From CAYOID01 sp964573115 (lineage in GTDB: Bacteria; Desulfobacterota; Desulfovibrionia; Desulfovibrionales; Desulfothermaceae): 56,101 nt of DNA. Both the position numbers and the translations under genes were made by a program. How positions within the stretch are numbered: position 1 is the first letter of the stretch; each line of letters starts with the position of its first letter. Location of the stretch: assembly GCA_964573115.1 (NCBI GenBank), contig CAZNIP010000007.1:1-56101 (forward strand). The letters are read 5' to 3'. Under the pieces are notes generated by a model. The model was not told the origin of the DNA and ran no database searches. It worked only from the letters and a program-made list of their open reading frames with translations. Below are positions 52,037 to 56,101 of this stretch, piece after piece.

Positions 52037-54088
52037 ATGGGTCACTGCTTGCGTTTCTGGGCCATCGTCCTTGGTCTGATCCTCTTTCTGGGGTTCGGCT
52101 GCGCTCCGCGGCAGATTCAGCCTCCGTCCACGCCTGAGGAGCGGTTCGCCCGTCTGCAGGCCAGGGCTGACAACGCCTGGTCAGACGGCCGGTATGCCTT
52201 GAGCGAAACCCTGTACCTCCAGATTCTGGAGAAGGACAATCTGGACCGGGAGACCAGGGTGACGGCCTGGGAGCGAGCCACGGCCAGTGCGGTCAAGAGC
52301 GGAGATCTCCAGAAAGCCAGGATTCATCTCTTGACCTGGGCCGGTGAGGTTGAGGGGGCCATCCGGTCCTGGGGCTGGCAGCGCCTCAACGCCATGAGCT
52401 TCGGCGACCAGGACAGGATGCGGATCAAGCTCCTGGCCCTGATGCACAACCCTGACTACCCCTGGTCGGTCAGACAGGAAGCGGCCTGGTTCCTGGCCGC
52501 TCACAATCTGAAACAGGGCAGACCTTCCAGGGCCTGGCCGGTTCTGGAAACGGCCCACAGTCTGGCGGACACCGACGATCAGCGGTTTGAGCTCGAGGAC
52601 AGGCTGCTCAGCGTCATCAACTCCTTTGAGCCTTCGGACTGGGATCTGGTTGAGCCGTCTCTGGTCGACAAGGACCCCGGGCAGTATCCCTATGCCCTGC
52701 TCAAGTGGGAGCTGGCCCGGAAACGCTTTCGTTCCGGCCAGACCACCTGGCTCAGCACCTGGCAGCAGTTGACCGAGATCCTGGGCTCAGCCCGGCTGAT
52801 CGACCTGGAACGGCTGAGGTCAGAGCTGGCCTTTCTGGAAGAGACCTACGGACGGCCTTTTTTCGGAGTGGCCCTGCTCCTGCCCCTGAGCGGGGGCTAT
52901 CAGGACATCGGGTGGAAGGTGGTCAGGGGTGCCGAGGTGGCGCAGTACCAGCTGAGCCGCCTGGGTTTGAACGTGCAGATCAAAACCATCAACACGGCGT
53001 CCGACGGCTGGCTGGAGCAGCTCAGGGAGCTGCCCAGCGGCTTTTCCGTCGTCGGCGGTCCTCTGCGCAGCCAGGTCTGGAACGCCGTGGTCCAGAACGA
53101 TCTCATCTCGGAGAGGACGTTTTTCGCTTTCCGGTCCACCCTGGCCCCTGCTGAGGAAGGCATTGACGGATATCGCTTCTTCCCCAGCCCCCAGGACCAG
53201 GTCCGACCCCTGATTCAGGCTGTGTTCGATGAACTGGACATCAAGCGGTTCGGGATCCTCTACCCCAAGGGCCGTTTCGGCCGTCGAATGGCCAGGGCCT
53301 TCTGGCAGGAAACGGTGACCCGCCAGGGACAGCTGACAGGCCTGGCCGGCTACGACAAGGCCTCGCCCTCGGACTGGAAGCAGGACGTGGCCGACTTTCT
53401 TCAGGTCCCGGAGGAGTTCTTCCAGGATCAGGAGGAGGAAGAGCTCCAGGAGTCCAACGCGACCGCAATCACCCGGGAGGATCCGGACTTCGGGGCGGTC
53501 TTCATCCCTGACAGCTTTCACCATGCCCAGATCCTGGTTCCGGAGTTCTTCTTCTTCGACGAGGACAGGCTGGTCTTTCTCGGTCCAGCCCTGTGGAGCC
53601 AGCAGGCCAAAAAGGTGTCCAAGCTGGACCGCCAGTTCTATCAACTGGCCCTCATGCCCGGGGCCTGGTGGGACGGCAACCCTGATCCGGCCATGGACAA
53701 TCTCAGGGATCTGCTCCGGGCCACGGTTCAAGGTGAGCCGGACTTCTGGGTCGGCCTGGGTTTTGACTTTCTGCGCTTTGCCCATCGAGTCTTTTCCCGG
53801 AACGCGAATCAGGATTTGAACCAGCAGCTGGCCGGGCTGAGCGATTTCAGCTGGTCCATGGCTCCGCTGCATTGGGACCAGTTCGGCCAGGCCTTTCAGG
53901 ACCTCTACCTGTTCGAGCTTCAGGGCGAGACCATGGTCAGGGCCGACCTCGGGGCCATGGCCAGGCTGCTGGAAGAGCGGCGCGAGCTGCACGAGAAGCG
54001 GAAAGAGCAGGCCGCCAAGAACAGACGCGACCCAGGGGAGTCCCAGGCAGAAGCCGAAGCCGAACCTGTTGCAGACAGCCCGCAGTGA
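52037..54088 (+). CDS. LpoA/LppC-like lipoprotein (penicillin-binding-protein activator type)
   Basis: The 683-residue protein has a lipoprotein signal ending LGFGC (Cys at about 22). A helical TPR-like N-terminal half (about 30-270) is followed by a type-I periplasmic-binding fold (about 278-620, opening GVALLLPLSGGYQDIGWKVVRGAE). This is the LpoA/LppC architecture; E. coli LpoA activates PBP1A from the outer membrane. The C-terminus is a Glu/Arg/Lys-rich tail. Homologues outside gammaproteobacteria have an unproven role, and a plain Leu/Ile/Val-binding-like function is the alternative. It lies 34 bases after the dnaK terminator and 19 before gatC. Confidence 0.75.
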   Translation: MGHCLRFWAIVLGLILFLGFGCAPRQIQPPSTPEERFARLQARADNAWSDGRYALSETLYLQILEKDNLDRETRVTAWERATASAVKSGDLQKARIHLLTWAGEVEGAIRSWGWQRLNAMSFGDQDRMRIKLLALMHNPDYPWSVRQEAAWFLAAHNLKQGRPSRAWPVLETAHSLADTDDQRFELEDRLLSVINSFEPSDWDLVEPSLVDKDPGQYPYALLKWELARKRFRSGQTTWLSTWQQLTEILGSARLIDLERLRSELAFLEETYGRPFFGVALLLPLSGGYQDIGWKVVRGAEVAQYQLSRLGLNVQIKTINTASDGWLEQLRELPSGFSVVGGPLRSQVWNAVVQNDLISERTFFAFRSTLAPAEEGIDGYRFFPSPQDQVRPLIQAVFDELDIKRFGILYPKGRFGRRMARAFWQETVTRQGQLTGLAGYDKASPSDWKQDVADFLQVPEEFFQDQEEEELQESNATAITREDPDFGAVFIPDSFHHAQILVPEFFFFDEDRLVFLGPALWSQQAKKVSKLDRQFYQLALMPGAWWDGNPDPAMDNLRDLLRATVQGEPDFWVGLGFDFLRFAHRVFSRNANQDLNQQLAGLSDFSWSMAPLHWDQFGQAFQDLYLFELQGETMVRADLGAMARLLEERRELHEKRKEQAAKNRRDPGESQAEAEAEPVADSPQ

Positions 54089-54107
54089 AGCAAGACCTGG
54101 AGCAATC

Positions 54108-54392
54108 ATGAAGATCAGCAAGGACGAAGTGGCCAGGGTGGCAGCATTGGCCCGGCTCAAATGCAGCGACGATCAGCTGGAGCTCTATGCCCGGCAGCTG
54201 GGCGACATCCTGCAGTACATGGACACCCTGAACGAGCTGGAGACCGAAGGGGTCGAACCCCTGTATTCGCCCATCGCTCATCAGCGGGCCTTTCGGGAGG
54301 ACGAAGCCCGGCAGGAGTCTTCCAGGGAGGAGGTCCTGTCCAACGCACCGGAGACGGATGGGACCTACTTCATCGTGCCCAAGGTTTTCTAG
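54108..54392 (+). CDS. gatC: Asp/Glu-tRNA amidotransferase subunit C
   Basis: The 94-residue protein is GatC: ISKDEVARVAALARLKCSDDQLE at the start, YMDTLNELETEGVEPLYSP in the middle, and a final FIVPKVF. GatC wraps the A-B interface of the enzyme that converts Glu-tRNAGln or Asp-tRNAAsn to the amide forms. ATG 54108 begins the conserved part; the frame open from 54069 overlaps the upstream lipoprotein. gatA follows 61 bases later; gatB is not in the window. Confidence 0.95.
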   Translation: MKISKDEVARVAALARLKCSDDQLELYARQLGDILQYMDTLNELETEGVEPLYSPIAHQRAFREDEARQESSREEVLSNAPETDGTYFIVPKVF

Positions 54393-54453
54393 CTGCACTT
54401 CCTGAAGAAATGCAGCTCAAAGACCTTCAACATGTTGAGACAAAGAGATTGCT

Positions 54454-55926
54454 ATGAGCGACATCGCAGCCATGGGCCTGGAGGATCTCAAGGGCCGGCT
54501 GAGGACAAAGGATCTCTCCGTGCAGGAGGCTGTCAAGGCCTGCCTGGAGAGGATCGAGGCCACAGAGCCCGTGGTCAGGAGCCTCCTGCACCGGAACGAT
54601 GAGCAGGCCCTGAGCCAGGCCCGGGACCTGGACAAGCAGGGACCTGATGCGGCCAAACCCCTGTGGGGGGTCCCGGTGATCGTCAAGGACGTCCTGGCCA
54701 CCAGGGACATGCCCTCGACCTGCGGCTCGAGAATGCTGGAAAGCTTCAAGCCCTTTTACGACGCCCATGCCGTGTCCAGGCTCAAGCAGGCCGGGGCCAT
54801 CGTCCTGGGCAAGTCCAACATGGACGAGTTCGCCATGGGCTCGTCCACGGAGAACTCGGCCTTTGGGCTGACCAGAAATCCCTGGAATCCTGACCGGGTT
54901 CCAGGGGGGTCCAGCGGCGGGTCTGCCGCCAGCACGGCAGCTGGCCAGACCCCGTTCTCACTGGGCACGGACACTGGAGGGTCCATCAGGCAGCCGGCCG
55001 GTTTCTGCGGGATCGTCGGTCTCAAACCCACCTACGGACGCGTGTCGAGATTCGGGCTCATCGCCTACGGCTCCTCCCTGGATCAGGTCGGGCCCCTGAC
55101 CCGGAGTGTTCAGGACGCGGCCACAGTGCTGGAGGTCATGTCCGGACACGACCCCAAGGATGCGACCTCCTCGCCAGAGCCTGTTCCGGCTTTCGGGCAG
55201 ACCTGCAAGGGCTTGAAGGACTTGCGGGGGGTCAGGCTCGGGGTCCCCAGGGAGTACTGGGGTCAGGGCCTGAGCCATGAAGTCGGATCGGTCTGCCGCC
55301 GGGCCCTGGATACGGCTGCAGACTGCGGCGCTGAGCTTGTGGAGGTCTCCCTGCCCAGCTCCCCCTATGCCATCGCGGCCTACTACATCATCGTCATGGC
55401 CGAGGCCAGCTCCAACCTGGCCAGGTTCGACGGAGTGCGCTACGGGCACCGGAACGGCTCGGCCAGGGACCTTCTGGAGATGTACATGCTCAGCCGGACC
55501 GAGGGCTTCGGCCCGGAGGTCCAGCGCAGGATCATTCTCGGGACCTATGTCCTGTCCGCCGGGTATTACGACGCCTACTACAAGAAGGCGGCCCAGGTCA
55601 GACGCCTGATCAGGGACGAGTACCTCCAGGTCCTGCAACAGTGCGATCTCATCTGCGCCCCAACCGCACCCACGGCAGCCTTCCCCATTGGAGAGATGGT
55701 CGACGATCCGCTGCAGATGTACCTCACTGACGTGTTCACCAACCCCTTGAACCTCACCGGTCTTCCGGGCCTGTGCCTTCCAGCCGGGCTGGGGCAGGAG
55801 ACGTCCATGCCCGTGGGGCTGCAGCTCTTCGGCCCTGCCTTTGGGGAAGAGCGTCTGCTGCAGGTCGGGCATGTCCTGGAGCAGGCCCTGGAGCCTCTGC
55901 CCCGGCCGTTTGGCCTGGACTCCTGA
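54454..55926 (+). CDS. gatA: Asp/Glu-tRNA amidotransferase subunit A
   Basis: The 490-residue protein is the amidase-signature subunit. It shows PLWGVPVIVKDV with the catalytic Lys, then VPGGSSGGSAAS and LGTDTGGSIRQPAGFCG, which contain the cis-Ser and nucleophilic Ser, and GLKPTYGRVSRFGL. It hydrolyses glutamine and passes ammonia to GatB. The length equals that of other GatA proteins. No terminator is visible; the gap after it carries a REP-like repeat. Confidence 0.97.
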   Translation: MSDIAAMGLEDLKGRLRTKDLSVQEAVKACLERIEATEPVVRSLLHRNDEQALSQARDLDKQGPDAAKPLWGVPVIVKDVLATRDMPSTCGSRMLESFKPFYDAHAVSRLKQAGAIVLGKSNMDEFAMGSSTENSAFGLTRNPWNPDRVPGGSSGGSAASTAAGQTPFSLGTDTGGSIRQPAGFCGIVGLKPTYGRVSRFGLIAYGSSLDQVGPLTRSVQDAATVLEVMSGHDPKDATSSPEPVPAFGQTCKGLKDLRGVRLGVPREYWGQGLSHEVGSVCRRALDTAADCGAELVEVSLPSSPYAIAAYYIIVMAEASSNLARFDGVRYGHRNGSARDLLEMYMLSRTEGFGPEVQRRIILGTYVLSAGYYDAYYKKAAQVRRLIRDEYLQVLQQCDLICAPTAPTAAFPIGEMVDDPLQMYLTDVFTNPLNLTGLPGLCLPAGLGQETSMPVGLQLFGPAFGEERLLQVGHVLEQALEPLPRPFGLDS

Positions 55927-56021
55927 TGGGGCTTGCCGGGCTGGCATGTCGAGGGTTGAGGGTGGATGGTTGAGGCAAGAAGAGATCCCCGACGTGTCGA
56001 GAAGGGCTTCGATTCGGCCAA

Positions 56022-56101
56022 TTTGATCATGGCAGAAACTGTCGAGGCTGCTCCTCTGACTGCTCCCCTTTTCCAAGGGGAGCTGTCCGCAGGACTGAGG
56101 G
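56022..56101. repeat. REP-like intergenic element, copy 2 (cut by window end)
   Basis: This copy matches 45411-45491 closely. Its first stem (56062-56070 with 56075-56083) is identical; its second, GTCC-GCA-GGAC (56085-56095), differs from copy 1 by a compensated base pair. The upstream 55936-56028 part also resembles 38968-39055, suggesting the full element is about 165 bases or longer. It runs off the window end. Confidence 0.85.

Overview
The window is a GC-rich bacterial chromosome segment with dense, often overlapping genes. Its gene content points to a strictly anaerobic, probably sulfate-reducing member of the Desulfobacterota (old Deltaproteobacteria), most likely Desulfovibrionales-like. 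The evidence is a 2-oxoacid:ferredoxin oxidoreductase, a tungsten-type aldehyde:ferredoxin oxidoreductase, an NfnAB electron-bifurcating transhydrogenase and abundant sigma-54 regulation. An OpuC-type osmoprotectant importer suggests a saline habitat. The taxonomic placement is inference from gene families; no rRNA or tRNA gene was found.

Region 1 (1-12987) is a tricarboxylate-use island: the end of a Kor operon, a PrpR-type sigma-54 activator facing away, and a long operon running icd, acn, an HMG-CoA-lyase-like enzyme, a class III CoA-transferase, a tripartite tricarboxylate transporter (tctC, tctB, tctA), a PrpF-type isomerase and a half-size AbrB-like membrane protein. The 2597-2802 gap holds a near-consensus -24/-12 promoter and two direct repeats 31 bp apart that look like activator sites. 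A tricarboxylate would be imported, isomerised, taken through aconitase and isocitrate dehydrogenase to 2-oxoglutarate and then through Kor to succinyl-CoA. The CoA-transferase/lyase pair may offer a second, CoA-dependent exit.

Region 2 (13500-24855) is one long plus-strand transcription unit: an OpuC-type betaine/choline importer, AOR, an iron-dependent alcohol dehydrogenase and a 1536-residue GlmS-like protein. The last is the most unusual gene here. It has a class II glutamine amidotransferase with a ~300-residue insertion, a complete SIS-SIS isomerase module, and a second, degenerate module. Its two modules carry complementary subsets of the GlmS isomerase catalytic residues.

Region 3 (24840-30515, minus strand) encodes a FadR-like regulator, an alkylglycerone-phosphate-synthase/YgcU-like flavoprotein, a GlpD-like dehydrogenase and a YgcE-like FGGY kinase. 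A 24-bp perfect palindrome upstream of fadR contains a FadR-type core.

Region 4 (30670-45322) is mixed housekeeping and envelope: HrpB helicase, a cysteine-rich U32-like protein, a TtuA-like tRNA thiolase, a giant AsmA-like protein, an M16 protease pair with split active-site features, a possibly truncated TPR protein, a TetR regulator and an M23 endopeptidase. Region 5 (45621-55926) holds nfnAB, a CIRCE-controlled hrcA-grpE-dnaK locus, an LpoA-like lipoprotein and gatC-gatA.

Short palindromic repeats lie between genes: a two-hairpin REP-like element at 45411 and 56022 with a compensatory base change, a possible degenerate third copy near 39000, and three strong hairpins with a GCC-RGA-GGC apex immediately 5' of start codons.
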